DNA from: Caenorhabditis remanei
Lineage: Eukaryota; Nematoda; Chromadorea; Rhabditida; Rhabditidae
Reading direction: 5' to 3'
Assembly: GCF_010183535.1 (NCBI RefSeq)
Contig: NC_071333.1
Coordinates: 6,074,587 to 6,138,586 of the forward strand
Length of the DNA: 64,000 nucleotides
Shown here: positions 22,933-37,872 of the stretch, piece after piece
Layout of the letters: each line of letters starts with the position of its first letter
How positions within the stretch are numbered: position 1 is the first letter of the stretch
Program-made: the position numbers and the translations under genes
Notes under the pieces: model-generated
What the model was told of the DNA's origin: nothing
What the model saw: the letters and a program-made list of their open reading frames with translations, nothing else
Database searches by the model: none

Positions 22933-24894
22933 CTAAAAAATATGAAAATTAGATTTAAGTAACACATATGGAAGGGTATATAAGATGAGACAAGATGAGG
23001 GAAGGAAAAGAAGAGCAAAGGTATAATGGCAATAAGAATTGATGAACGACTATTTGGGTGGAGAACCTTACTGAGAGAGTAATGATTTGGCATCTCTCTG
23101 GGAAACGTACAACACTGTGCAGATGAGCGCAAATGCATTCTACGAATAAAAAACATAGCAAATATGTCATCTTGGGTGGATCATAAACGAACGGCCTGTC
23201 AACCGAGAGATGCGTGATAGGCAAAAGACTTGTACAGGTTAAGTACTGCGTTCTGCTGTACTGTTTGGGAGGTTCATGATTGGAAACAATTTCTACAGAG
23301 ATTGAAATGCCACGGAGTCAACTTTGCGCTAGTTTTATGATTGGAATTATTTGAGTGCGTTCTGGCTAAAAAATTGGTTATGTTAGTTTGGGAATGAGCT
23401 CATTTTGAAAATAAAATTTGCAGCTTCTATCGTTGGTCATTTTAATTTTTAGAAAAAAAGGATTTTTGATTTTGATTACAATAAGGAGTATGGAGACTTT
23501 TGTTTCTCTGCATCTAAAAAAATCTGGCAGGCCTAGGAGAAATAAACACTAGTTTTTGTAACACTATTGGTTTGTGAATAATATTTGGTAAAATAACAGA
23601 CAAAGTTTAATTCCGTGGTCGCGCTCCACATCTTGAGTCGTGTCGAAAAAAAGAGGCTCGGCCTCGAATATCTACCGTAAAACTTTATTTGAAGTTCATG
23701 CACCTCTATCGTTCAAACGGTCCGTCAGAGGGCACCACTAACAGATATATTAAAAATGACACGACAAAAATGAGAATGCTGTATTCTAAGTGCCTTTCTA
23801 ATATAACGACCGCTCTATTAGAGAATATACGGTATACTGAATTGTCAGCCGTTCTCACCGTTAGTCTAATACATAGTCTTCTCAATAATATCCAGCTTTT
23901 ACTCAAAAATTTTTGACATCGCGTGGGGCCAATGATAGCACAGGTTTTTATTTTGTTGACGCTTGATGAAATAATGTGATTATCAATTTGGCAGTATGCG
24001 AAAACCTTGGAAGAAACGTTGCACATATTGTACTTATGTTGTGACATTTTTCACCAACTTTTTGGATTGATGAGATTTTCAGAGATTATATTCATAATCA
24101 GAGATACAATCATATTCAGAGATACAATCATAGCTGCTTTGTCCAGCCGCGAGCAATGATCCCGAAAATCGAACTTGTGAAGATTTGGACCAACAAATGC
24201 AACAACTGCTTGCGGCACTTTCAAATTCGAGAATTCTGAAAACGTAGCGTGCTCCGCCGGAATTGAACTTCAACATGTTATGTCAAATATCATTTACAAA
24301 GTTATACAGTTTTGAAAAATATAATCACTTTTTCATTTCAAAGTTTTCACCATGAAAAGTCGTCATTAGTTAAAACTGAAGTATTAAAGCAGGAGGTGAC
24401 TCTTTTCGTTTTTAAAACATGAGTACTCACGTCCAGGTAGGAACACTATCTAGTCTCCCAAGTTTTTGTCTTATAACATGTTTCATAAGAGAATGATTAC
24501 ACTAGTTGAGAACAATCTAAACTAACGCACACTTTTGGATTGGTCAACATTACTCACTGAAAAAAGGGGAACAGTAATATTCAGTAACAGGTTCCTGTTT
24601 CTTTTTATAGGTGTTATACGCAAGATTCTCAAAAAGAGTCAGATTCAAGGCATTCCGAAAAGTTGAAACTGTTTCATTACTACAATTTGATAGCAACAGA
24701 ATCACAGAAAAACGTCCATACATACAAACAAATTATGAGACACATCACAGAGCATGATTCAATATTTAAATTGTGGAAAACGAGGCCAAAATATCTCGAT
24801 TACAAGCCAAGTAGAAGAAAAATTGCCAAATACACGTGAAATCCCAGGAAATCCAAATTTGCATATATTATATTGAAGGAACATAATATTTTGA
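22933..24894. other. Intergenic; possible dispersed repeat at 23.62-23.91 kb
   Basis: No gene seen. A segment at about 23620-23910 (TTATTTGAAGTTCATGCACC, later CGACCGCTCTATTAGAG) resembles dispersed repeats I have seen in Caenorhabditis, but I cannot name the family. The rest is AT-rich and presumably contains the 5' flank of the 71-aa gene and the 3' UTR of the 116-aa gene. Confidence 0.35.
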
Positions 24895-25932
24895 TCACAC
24901 AATCTCGTTTCCTCCATTTGCCACAGGTTGATAATTTCTATCTTTCACATATCGTTTTTTCTTCACACTGTATGCTCCATTATACGACTTTTTCTGAATC
25001 GGTTTCCTCCTGCAAAACGTTTCTATTTTGAAAGTTTAATTTGAGAAATGTGTGGGCTCGAGTAATTAGTAATTCATTTCTTTTTAGACAGACGCTTCAA
25101 AAATCCAAACCACCGCTATGACGTGACAAGAATATCCGTCGTTCAGAAAAAAATGAAATAATTGTAAACATACTTGTCATTAATATTCAATGTGAGATAC
25201 ATATGAAAGTATGCAGGTGTACTCACTTATGCTCGCTACTGTATAACCAAATTTATGGACACATTCAAATCGACTAAATTTTTCTCTTTAAGTCGTTATG
25301 ACCCCACTTGCATTTATCCGTTTTCTCTCAAAGAGAATTCGTGAACTTTGTTGTTGTGTCCCCCATGTCAATGCATTCAACCATCTGACTCTAATTATCG
25401 TTCGTTTGATGGATGATAGTTTGTGTTTTTCTATTTTTTGAAAAATCTTGAAAAGCAAACTCACTTAATCTTTCGATGATCGAGCAGTACTAACAGCACC
25501 TCCCTTGCCACAAACACACCGATAATCCTATAATAATAAAGAAAGGCTCATAATTCTTTTTTGGTTTTGCTTTCCATACAATTCCTCATGATAAGAAAGG
25601 AGAAGTACTCTGGTTGCAGAGAAAATAAAAAACGAATAAAACTCACATCCAAACGATGAAAAGAATCAGAAGAATGGTTGATTGTAGGGTATATGGCCAG
25701 ATTTCATTATAATCCATGCCTATCTCATTTTGACTGCTTTGCGGTGTTGAGGGTAAATAAGAAGAGGGCGCCTGGGAGGCGGACGGCGTAGAGGACGAAA
25801 TCCTGAACAAAATAAAATGAAAAATGTTCGGAAGTTTTACGAGCAGGTGGATATATAAGAAGAAATAGAAAATGGAAGAAACGCAATCAAAGTGAAAGAA
25901 AATAATGGGCCAAACCTAGCAACAATATTCAT
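24895..25932 (-). CDS. Single-pass membrane protein, 116 aa
   Basis: Four short exons, 25916-25932, 25647-25802, 25465-25527 and 24895-25009, join in phase, with the last three bounded by good TTGCAG/TTCAG-like acceptors. The first is only 17 nt (MNIVA plus two bases) with a weak GTTTGG donor, so the start is less sure. Residues 6-35 are a Ser/Pro-rich segment, 44-75 a hydrophobic stretch (including STILLILFIVW and GVFVAREVLLVLL), then a very basic tail (DHRKIKRKPIQKK, later VKKKRYVKDRNYQ). The charge pattern suggests an outside or lumenal N terminus and a cytosolic basic C terminus. No family recognised. The model is hidden from simple ORF scans because each exon is under 55 codons. Confidence 0.7.
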
Positions 25933-27759
25933 TTGGAAAGAGAAGAAGCATAAAAGAAACAAAAAGAAACAAAAAAAAAACGAAGCATGGAAAAGTCAAA
26001 TGGTAATTCGAAACTTTTGAAAGTTCTAAAAAAATTTGGTTTGTTTTTTTTCGTATTTATTGAGCTATTCGAGCAATAGAAAAACCACAGCTTTATGGTT
26101 GATAAGTGAAATCAAAACAATGCCAATCATGAAATATACAATTTTAGTGACAAAACTCTGAAAACCATTGGAAGTGTGTTAGTTTGAAAGTGCGAGTGTA
26201 CTTCATAGAAAATTGAAATCAAATCTGGTCTATCTGATTAACCGGCATCAAGTAATGAATTCACTGAATTTCAGTGAACTATGTTGTCAAAAACCACATT
26301 ATGTGAACAGGATCAAGAGGTATTACTGTCTTATATAGTGAGGTCATAAAAGTAAAGTCAGAAAGTATTTTTCTAAACCAAAAACGCTCTTGAAGATTTA
26401 TACCCAAAGTTACAGCCTAGACTATAAATCTAATGTATTATGATAGTGTTCAAGCACTATGTCACAAACTACAATAGTATAACTTATAAATGGAGATTCA
26501 AAAAAAAAAATAGAGCAAAGAATCCGATTGAGGAAGCTACTAAAAATTTATCTGCTTGAATATCTATAAAAATATGTTGTATTGCATTTTGCACAACCCC
26601 ATCACTTCTAACTATTATTGCTTTCAATTCTGAAGCGAAGATGAGTGAAGCAAAACGAATGTTCTAAATGAAGGAGAGGATAAGCTAACTTTGAGCTACA
26701 AATTTTTCAAAACTGACCAGACGCAGGTGGCTGGGAAGTGAATAGCACGGTGATCAACTAAAAGTCAAAGAAATAAGGAAAGAGGGGGAGGCGAAAACAG
26801 AAAAAGAGAACAAAAAGTAAGAGAGAAAATGTCAAAAGAAACTCAAAAATTGGAAATGCACCTTTCACATCAGGTATCCCCAATGGAGTCGACTTGTTTT
26901 ATCTGTCCGTTTCTCTCCACTGGTGGTGTCAAGAGCGCTACTGGTGGATTTCGCTTTTGTCTTTGGTTGCGAATATGAAAAACTCGCATTGTCTCTTTCT
27001 CTCGAGTTTTAGTCGACTTTGCTCACTCTTTCTGCGTCTCAATTCGTTGCTTTTTACGTTTTTTCATTCCAATAGCAAAAAGTGTTCATAGCTTTTGACT
27101 AGAATTTTCAGGATAGAATCTGAAAAAAATGTCTGAAATAAAAAAGCAAATGCTTTCAAATAGGTTTCGAAATTTCGAAATTTTGGTTTGAGTAACTAGT
27201 TGTGGAATAGTTAAAACACAGAAAAGGACGTATAATCGTTAATTCAAAAAGTGTATGCTATTTTTAGACAACATAGTTTTGCACTCTAAGATTCGAAGAA
27301 GCCATTCAATGAAAACGAGCAAAGATGAAATTAGATAGAATATTGAAATAGTTCAGTTTGGTTTCACTATTGCTTAAGTTGGCGTTTTTGTCAAAAAAGA
27401 AACAGAACAACTATAGTGTTGCCTCTTATTTGAAAGAAACTTGTTATTAAGAGCAGGTGCTTATATGTGAAAGCAATGATTACATTGTCTTATCCCCTCT
27501 GTTTCGAATTTCTAAATCTTAAAGCAACTATGCGCACTTTTCATTTGAAAGTACAACTGTCAAATGTTTTCTGATCGCTTTAGTTTGCAATGTGATGGGT
27601 AACTTCTCCTTTTTGGATCCGTGCCAAGTTTAAGTATGCGTATGCATTAAAAAGTAGAAGCAGCTCACTGATCATGTTTCTATTGTCTCAAAAGAAAAAA
27701 GAAGCAATTTTCAAAAGTGGAGAATATTTGAGAAGTGGTAACTCTCAAAGACCAGAGAT
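25933..27759. other. Intergenic, AT-rich; no gene seen
   Basis: Lies between the 116-aa gene and the 3' end of sgk-1, both on the minus strand. I found no spliced frame. A possible non-coding upstream exon of the 116-aa gene could lie around 26.7 kb, where a TTTTAG acceptor and a GTCAG donor bracket a short segment, but this is speculative. Confidence 0.4.
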
Positions 27760-27765
27760 TTTATT
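27760..27765 (-). terminator. Poly(A) signal of sgk-1
   Basis: AATAAA on the minus strand, 155 bp beyond the sgk-1 stop codon. Confidence 0.6.
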
Positions 27766-27919
27766 TCAATAGAATAGAGGAATCAAACAAGAAACAGAAA
27801 ATGGAGAGGAATAATAAAGAAGAAATGGAAACCAATGATAATGAATATATTCAGGAAATAAATGGAGTGAAACGATGGGGAAGCAAATAAGTTCATATTG
27901 AAAAAGGAATATTTTTAAA

Positions 27920-30400
<2,481 letters not shown>

Positions 30401-30967
30401 TTTTGAATCTGGAATATATTTAATTAAGAAATATGTTTAAAAATAAAATAATACTAGAGAACAAAAACCAGTTCTATATGAAAATGAATTGCAAGCGAAG
30501 CTGTTTCCGGGACGCGAATTATGACGGTCACCCTATGTCTTATCAGTCGTTTTCCCATCGAGTTGAAAGTTTCACGACAGTTATCAACACTGAATAAGCA
30601 CTTTTGACAAGGTAAAATCATAACGAAAGAGCGGGATTTTTAATTAAAAAAGGGACGGGTCACGCTGAATCAAAAATAGGTCCAGGTGTTTTTCTTAAGA
30701 GAGTTTCGCTGAGCCAAAAGAAAAGTAGATCACATGCGGTGACATTTCAGAATTTTTCTTAACAAAAAATGTTGATTGTTTGATACTCAACAAACATCAG
30801 AAAAATTGACATTATATGGCATATTATTAAATCAAAAGTTTTTGAAAACCTCAAAAATAAAACCTACCATTATAATACAAGCTCATTTTCTCAATTGATG
30901 CTGACACTCACTCTCACCAACCAAGTTAAGACGACTGCCCCGTTTTCAACATATCTCGTGCTCTTTT

Positions 30968-31000
30968 TGATAAGAAAAGTTGGACCTTCTCACCTTATCA
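30968..31000 (-). promoter_or_regulatory. Inverted pair of TGATAAG (GATA/DAE) sites upstream of sgk-1
   Basis: TGATAAG at 30968-30974 and CTTATCA at 30994-31000 are 19 bp apart in opposite orientation, 570-600 bp upstream of the sgk-1 ATG. TGATAAG is the intestinal GATA factor (ELT-2) site and, as CTTATCA, the DAF-16-associated element bound by PQM-1. Since sgk-1 acts in intestine and insulin signalling, a regulatory role is plausible. The motif is common in AT-rich DNA, so this is inference. Confidence 0.35.
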
Positions 31001-31146
31001 ACGTACTTAATTCTCTTCTGTCCAATAACGTCTGATTATATTTGCTCTCGATCACGTTATAATTTCTTGTCACTCTCTTCACTCTCAAAAGAATGTTAAT
31101 GATATTTCTTAATACTGTAAATATAATATTTTCTCTGTATTGCATA

Positions 31147-31152
31147 TTTATT
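31147..31152 (-). terminator. Poly(A) signal of the first filament gene
   Basis: AATAAA on the minus strand, 172 bp beyond the stop codon of the filament gene at 31.3-33.8 kb. Confidence 0.5.
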
Positions 31153-31323
31153 GAAGAAAGAAAAATGAATATTATGTTGTGAGCGAGTTGCAGTAAAATT
31201 TAATGTTCAGATAATAAAAGACAAAAACAAAAATGCAGGCAGGGCAGGAAATGATTTCGAATTCAGATTTCTGGTACAAAGAAAAGAAAACAATTATTAG
31301 CAGCTCAAGCTAAAAAGCTAGAT

Positions 31324-33775
31324 TTAAGCAGTGGTCGTCTGTTGACTTTGACGTTGAATGTGTGTGGCGCGCTCCTGAAAAATTGAGTTAATTAGTTTCA
31401 GAAGGCGAAAATCGTGTGAAAACCACTTACCTCTCCCTTATTGTTGTAGAGGATTGTTTGCACATTAGCTCCGACTCCGAATGTGTCGTCTCCTTCAAAG
31501 ACAAGAACATCTGGTGGGTTGGAGATTCCGTTTCCGCGGGCGAAGATCTGTAAAATTGACATTGTTTTCTATCTTGTAAAGTTTGTGAAAACTTCTCCCA
31601 AAATATTTACTTCTATTCTCTTCCACGTTTTTTAAATGATTTGTCTATCAGCAAACTTTGCCTATTTTCCACCTCCCGTGTGTCATGTCAGTATAACGGG
31701 TGAATGACCTTGCCACACCCAATTTGATGTTACAGATTTCTTGAATTCGGTTTTACATATTTTAGGAAAAAAATTCTAACTGAATTGAAATGAATTCAGA
31801 TATCAATCAGGACCCGAATTTATGACATCTGTACAATTTAATTAATGTTTTGAACTATCTATCTTTCCTTATATCAATAAATTTGAACTGACATACCTTG
31901 ACAGATTGGAATGGATGCAGGACATAATCTGATGGGAAAGTGAAGACAATCTCACGCTTTCCATCAATCTTTCTCTTCAATTTCCAGTCTCCAAGTGGTT
32001 CTTCCTTGGCTCTATGGGTGTTCTCGAGGATAACGAACTTTCCTTCTGGAGATGTTTCCTGAAAAAAGAGAGTGTTGTTTGCGATGACTATAAGAGTTTT
32101 CAAATATCAGTCATAATATGAAATTATTCTACCGTCATTTCATAATTTCAACTGTTGCCGTGTTGCACTTCCGGTATACTCACCTTGATAGAAACATTTC
32201 CCTTTGCTGATCGTTGGTAGGATGTTCTGCTAGAATGTTCTCCCTTCACCACACGCATTGTTTCAGTATCAGCTACCTCGTTGATAGCAGAGGTGCGGAC
32301 AACTTGCTCAACAAGTTGACGGAGTCCATTATTATCGCTCTCTCCATCCAACATCTTTCTGTACACCTTGAGTTCCCCGTCCAGGGTCTGCTTGGTATCC
32401 AAAAGCATTTGGAGCTCAACCATGAGGGCTTGGCACTCTTCGCGAAGTTTACGGATTTGAGCGTCCTTGTCATTAAGGGCTGCTTCATAGGATCTCTGGT
32501 CATCCTCGAGTTGATAGTTGAGGTCTTCGATTTGCTTCTCAAGAAGCACATTTCTTCCTTCAAGGTCGGAAAGTTTACCGCGGAGCTCTGATGTCTGGTT
32601 TCGGAGTCTTTTGACCTCCTCTTTCTGGTAGTTGTTCTCAGCATTTTGTCTGTTTGATTGAGTGTTGATCTCTTGAACTCTCAATTGGTACCAGGACTCC
32701 AACTCGCTCTTGTTTCCATTCATCATCTGTTCATACTCGGCACGGATATCACGGATTGCATTAGCGAGCTCGTTCTTAAAGAATTCACGATTCTCGCTGG
32801 TAGTGTCACGAGCAGCCATAGCTTGAAGGTCCTTAAGCTCAGAGTCGAATCCTCTCTTCATGAAGTCAATTTCCTCAAGCAATGTCTTAACTCTGTTTTG
32901 GTTGTCAATGCGGAGAAGAGTTTCTTGATCGAGTTGCTGAAAATGTTCATTTGAGAGATGACAAATAAAAATAATATTTGACGTACAACTCTGACGCGTT
33001 GAAGTTCGGCTTGGAGCCAAGCATTCTCCTTGCGAAGACGTGCGATTTCCTCCTCAAGGAGAGCGATACGTCTTTTAAGAAGATTGATTTCAGCTTCAAG
33101 ATTGGACAGTGTAACAAGGAGCTCGTCAATTTTAAGACGGTCCTCAGCACGCCCACTGGTAGCCTCTTCCCACCTGAAAGATGTCAGATGTATAAAATTT
33201 ATTGCATCACTTTCGTAGTCATTTCAATAAACTTGTTCTTGAAACAATCCGGAAATTTGTTGCACATCTCTTTTGAAACTTCTTGAAATAAACCAAACTT
33301 ACTTTTTACGGAATTCATTCAATTGATCTTGCAACTTGCGAATTTCCTTTTCAGCCTCCTCCTTATCTTTGGAAGTCTGCTTGACAACAGTTTGAGCGGT
33401 AGTGATTTCCAACTCATACATCACTTTGACTGATCCAGTGCTCTTTCCAAATCTTCCCTGGAGCATTTGCAAGTCAGCTCCAAGCTTTCTGTTCTGGGCC
33501 TCAAGGAATCTGACTTTCTCAATGTATCCAGCAAGGCGATCGTTCAGTTCCATGATTTCCTTCTTTTCCCGCTCACGGTTATCACGAATAGTTGAAGCAG
33601 CATTTTGACCGTATGGAGAAAGTCCACTGGCCACTGATGAGGATGACATTTCAGTCACGATTTTGAGAACACGGTTTCCAGATCCTGGAGTTCCATAGTT
33701 TTGAGTGCTAGATGTGACCGTTCTGTTGAAGGATGGTCTTGAGGTGATTGAGCTACGGTAGGTATCGTCAGACAT
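31324..33775 (-). CDS. mua-6: Cytoplasmic intermediate filament protein, IFA type (copy A)
   Basis: Six exons (33303-33775, 32987-33173, 32184-32936, 31897-32058, 31431-31547, 31324-31374) give 580 aa. A Ser/Thr-rich head begins [20 protein letters not shown]. The rod starts with the helix initiation motif ([19 protein letters not shown]), has the long lamin-like coil 1B of protostome filaments, and ends with the termination motif YRKMLDGE (about 412-419). A lamin tail domain follows ([18 protein letters not shown] and later [11 protein letters not shown]), with no CaaX box, so it is cytoplasmic. In C. elegans, mua-6/ifa-2 is the neighbour of sgk-1 and anchors epidermis to cuticle and muscle via hemidesmosomes; position and sequence both fit. 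The ATG lies five bases after a TTTTCAG acceptor. The exact assignment among ifa paralogues is less certain than the family. Confidence 0.93.
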
Positions 33776-35519
33776 GATGGCTGAAAACATACAAACTTTA
33801 TGATTGAAATATCAACAAAGAAAACTGCTGAAGGTTCGAAAGTGAATGCAACGTGTAGAAGGAAAACCTTAATATTGAATTAAAGGACTAGGAAACAGGG
33901 GCACACCCTCAACAGAATGAAGTGAAATATGAAGAATTAGACCACACCTATATGAAAAAGAAACTTGAAAATCAGAAAACTGGAAGACAAAAAACTTCTC
34001 TCCAAAGTACTGTCTCTACCAGCCAGCGACAACTTCTTATACTCGAAGGAGGTGTATACTGAAGGACCGGGAGGGGCAGAAGAGGTAGGCAAGCGCGATT
34101 CGCAGTGGGAAGGAAGATGATGGGTGCGGTTTTCTTCAATTTATCGTTTTTTCTTTTCTTAGACACTCAGTCACTCCGTTATCCGTTCTGAATCCCGCCC
34201 TCATCAGTGATGGAATTGGAATTGCAAAAGTGACGGAAGAAGATGGACATGTTCTCGATTTGAATAATTGTTCTACTATGTAGGGAAGACAAGGGCGTTA
34301 GAGATGAGTCAGTTTGAAAAATAGCTGGGTGTGGTTGTGATTGATGACTAGGCCGTCTAGTATATTCTCACTTCATTTGTATTCAGGATAGGAAATCATG
34401 AGTGTAGCTGAGATTTGTGATATAAATCAAGATGACTAATTGACAGATAAAGTGATAGATATCGCAAGATCCTTTTTTTGGTTTTGATTCTCAAATGGAT
34501 TATGTTGGCTATCAATGATCAAATTATTGGAATCTTCAAAGACGCCGACAGTGTTTGTTTCAACACTCCAATTATAAGTTGCTAGTGATTCAGAAGGCGA
34601 GGAATGTTGGTTTAGTAATTAAGAAAACTGGTTACACGAGGTAATGCATCCGTACAAGATAGTTTTTATGTTTTGGTGTCACAGGTTTAACTAAGCACTA
34701 AATTTTGTAGTAGTTAATCTACATAAAGTGTAGAAAACAAGAAATAAAGGTTAAGTTTTGTTTTGAAAAAAGATTTCTATTAGAACTTCTGATGTTGGCA
34801 AAGAATAGTATTATTCTCAACCAATCCTCTTAAACGGATTCAAAAAAAGTTCAGTGGAATAACAGGATTAAAACAAGACGAGATCGTTAATTCGAGATGA
34901 CTGAGAAGGTTATCTGCGAAAGAAGGGACAGCAACAGCATCAATCGGCCTAATGGGACGAATAAATGTTATTGTACGTTTCACATCTAAATGAGTTCTTT
35001 TCTTGTCTGACCACCGATAGGAGAAAAAAGTAGGATTTACGGGAGATTCTGAATAACGGAAGCCATCAATTCTCAGATTGTGTTTCTCTTATCTTCGACG
35101 GGCGGAGTGTTGTAGTATGCAGCAGTCAAAGCGGCGACGGAATCAAATCGGGAATGGAAGACGATGCGTTTCTTGATGCATCATATTTGACGGGGAAAAG
35201 ATATAATTCAATCAACAAGAACAGTAATCAGCAAGGGATGAGAAGATATACTGTTCCAAAATAATATTTATGAAGACGATAAAAAATAATTGTGATCATT
35301 TTGTAAAAATAACTGAAAAATGAAAAGCATAGTAAGACAACATTATCCGCTGCAAAGGCGAGCACTTGGGAAGAGATATGATTGGTTCAATAAAATACAA
35401 ATAAATGCTTTGGAATAAAGTTACTTGAGAAACATTTTGCGTCATCTCTGTGGCAAAAAAACCAAAAAGTATTATAGAAATATGGACTGATTAAGAACTA
35501 TAAACACAACGGGAAAAGA
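33776..35519. other. Spacer between the two filament genes
   Basis: No coding sequence seen. It holds the 5' region of copy A, including a possible promoter near 34.04 kb and probably a spliced non-coding leader, and the 3' UTR of copy B near 35.4 kb. Confidence 0.5.
34036..34041 (-). promoter_or_regulatory. Possible TATA element for filament copy A
   Basis: TATAAG on the minus strand about 260 bp upstream of the ATG of copy A, in a locally GC-richer stretch. If used, transcription would start near 34.01 kb and the leader would be spliced to the acceptor at 33781. This is a motif match only. Confidence 0.25.
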
Positions 35520-37866
35520 TTAAGCAGTAGTAGTTGTCTGTTGGGACTGTCGCTGATATTCAGTTGCTCGCTTCTCCCCGTTAGAATTGTACAGAATTGT
35601 TTGAACATTCGATCCAACTCCGAAAGTGTCGTCGCCTTCGAAGACAAGGGACTCTGGAGGATTTTCAGTTCCGTGTCCACGCGCAAATATCTGGAAAAAA
35701 ACTCAGTTTCATCAATTTATACTTTTATCCGTATGCGAATTTGGACATCTACACAGTTTCAGGTAATACTAACACCCTTCGTTCTCTAATTTCCCGTTAT
35801 TCTTCTTGACCTGCCTGCAAACAACTTGTTTATCACTTTTCTTCTTCTTCTCTTTCTCATTTCTATCCGTCCCCATGCCCCCGTCATTACGAAGAAACGG
35901 TCGGATGACCTTGCCACACCCAATCGCAATCGCGCATTAGATTATCAATTCGACATAGAAACACACACAGAGAGACAACAACATCTCATTCTAAGAAACC
36001 AATTCAAAATGTTTTATTCCTAACAGGTCTACGTCTTAATCTTAGTTCAACTTCGGAGATTTAAGTTTAAGGGAAGAAGAGACATACCTTTACAGATTGT
36101 GAGGCTTGCAGAACATAATCGGATGGGAAGGTGAAGATGATCTCACGTTTTCCATCAATCTTTCTCTTCAGTTTCCAGTCTCCAAGGGGCTCTTCCTTGT
36201 TTCTGTTCGTGTTCTCGATGACAACATATTTTCCTTCGGGAGAAGATTCCTGCAAAATAAATTCATGTCATCAGAAATGTTATGCCTATTCAATGATAAA
36301 GACGACACAATTCGTTTGGACATGAAAGAAAACTTCTTTAATGGAAAAAGACAAACCTTGATGATAATACTTCCTTTAGCAGATCTCTGATAAGATGTTC
36401 TGTTGGAGTGCTCTCCTTTAACAACTCGCATCGTCTCTGTGTCAGCAACTTCATTAATAGCCGTAGTGCGAACGACTTTTTCCACAAGTTGCGCTAGTCC
36501 TGGATTATCGACACCTTCGATAATAGCTCTGTACACTTTGATTTCACCATCCAAAGTTTGTTTGGTATCCAACAGCATCTGGAGCTCTACCATGAGCGAT
36601 TGACAATCTTCGCGTAGCTTGCGGATATGAGCGTCCTTGTCATTAAGAGCTGCTTCATAGGCTAGTCCTTCATCATCGGCAAGGTTGGTAAGGTCTTCTT
36701 TTCTTTTATTGTTTTGCATTATTCTGCTTTCCAAATCAGAAACTTTTCCGCGTAAATCAGTTAATTGACTTTTCACTCTCTTGACTTCGTCCTTATGGTA
36801 GTTATTTTCAGCATTTTGTCTATTGGATTGCGTATTGATTTCTTGAACTCTCATTTGGTACCAGGATTCCATTTCGTTCTTATTTCCATTCATCATCTTT
36901 TCGTATTCTGCACGAATGTCCCGGATAGCATTTGCCAATTCATTCTTGAAAAACTCTCTATTCTCACTAGTTGTATCGCGGACAGCCATTGCTTGAAGAT
37001 CCTTCAGTTCAGAGTCGAATCCTCTCTTCATGAAGTCAATTTCTTCAAGCAATGTCTTAACTCTGTTCTGGTTGTCAATACGGAGTAGAGTTTCTTGATC
37101 GAGTTGCTGTAATTTCAATATGAAAAAAAATGAATTCAATAGGGTATCGACTCACAACTCTAGCACGTTGAAGTTCGGCTTGAAGCCAGGCATTCTCTTT
37201 GCGAAGATGTGAGATTTCTTCCTCGAGAAGAGCAATCCGTCTTTTGAGAAGGTTGATTTCCGCTTCCAGTTCAGAGTAAGTGACAAGAAGCTCATCAATC
37301 TTCAGACGATCTTCTGTTCTACCATTTTGAGCCTCTTCCAATCTGAAATATTGTTATTGAATGATAATTATTTAATTAATTTTTCTAACTCACTTATCGC
37401 GGTATTCTTTGACTTGTTCTTGCAACTTGGTGATTTCTTTTTCAGACTGTTCTTTGCTTACAGAAGATTCTTTGACAACTTTGTGAGCTTCGGTGATTTC
37501 AGACTCGTACATGATTTTCACAGATACAGTGCTTTTTCCAGATCGTCCGTGCAACATTTTCACGTCAGCCTCAAGCTTTCTGTTCTGTGCCTCAAGGAAT
37601 CTCACTTTCTCAATGTAACTTGCAAGACGGTCATTCAGTTCCATTATTTCCTTTTTTTCACGCTCACGGTTATCACGAATAGTTGAAGCAGCACTTTGTC
37701 CAAATGAAGAAGGTCCACCAGTCATTGTTGAAGATGACGTCTCGGTGATAATTTTGATAAGTCGATTACCTGATCCCGGGGATCCAAAGTTTTGGGTGCT
37801 TGATGTGACGGTTCTATTAAAAGTGGGTCTTGAAGTTATAGAACTTCGGTAGTTTTCTTCCGACAT
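35520..37866 (-). CDS. Divergent intermediate filament paralogue (copy B)
   Basis: Five exons (37394-37866, 37156-37342, 36357-37106, 36088-36249, 35520-35690) give 580 aa. Exon 1, exon 2 and the tail exon 36088-36249 have exactly the same lengths as in copy A, showing tandem duplication. Head, coil 1 and lamin tail domain are close to copy A ([20 protein letters not shown]). Coil 2 differs: where copy A has a regular [21 protein letters not shown] heptad region, copy B reads [19 protein letters not shown], and the rod end motif is VYRAIIEG rather than YRKMLDGE. The last intron of copy A is absent here. It may be the counterpart of C. elegans ifa-3 or a lineage-specific copy; I cannot tell. 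It could pair with an IFB partner like other IFA proteins, but the altered rod end may change assembly. Confidence 0.92.
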
Positions 37867-37872
37867 GTTGTC

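Noticed and set aside
22573..22962. 129-codon plus-strand frame
   Set aside because: It is the antisense shadow of the 71-aa minus-strand gene.
32214..32954. Plus-strand frames of 98-125 codons across the filament genes
   Set aside because: Antisense shadows caused by the codon bias of the coiled-coil exons.
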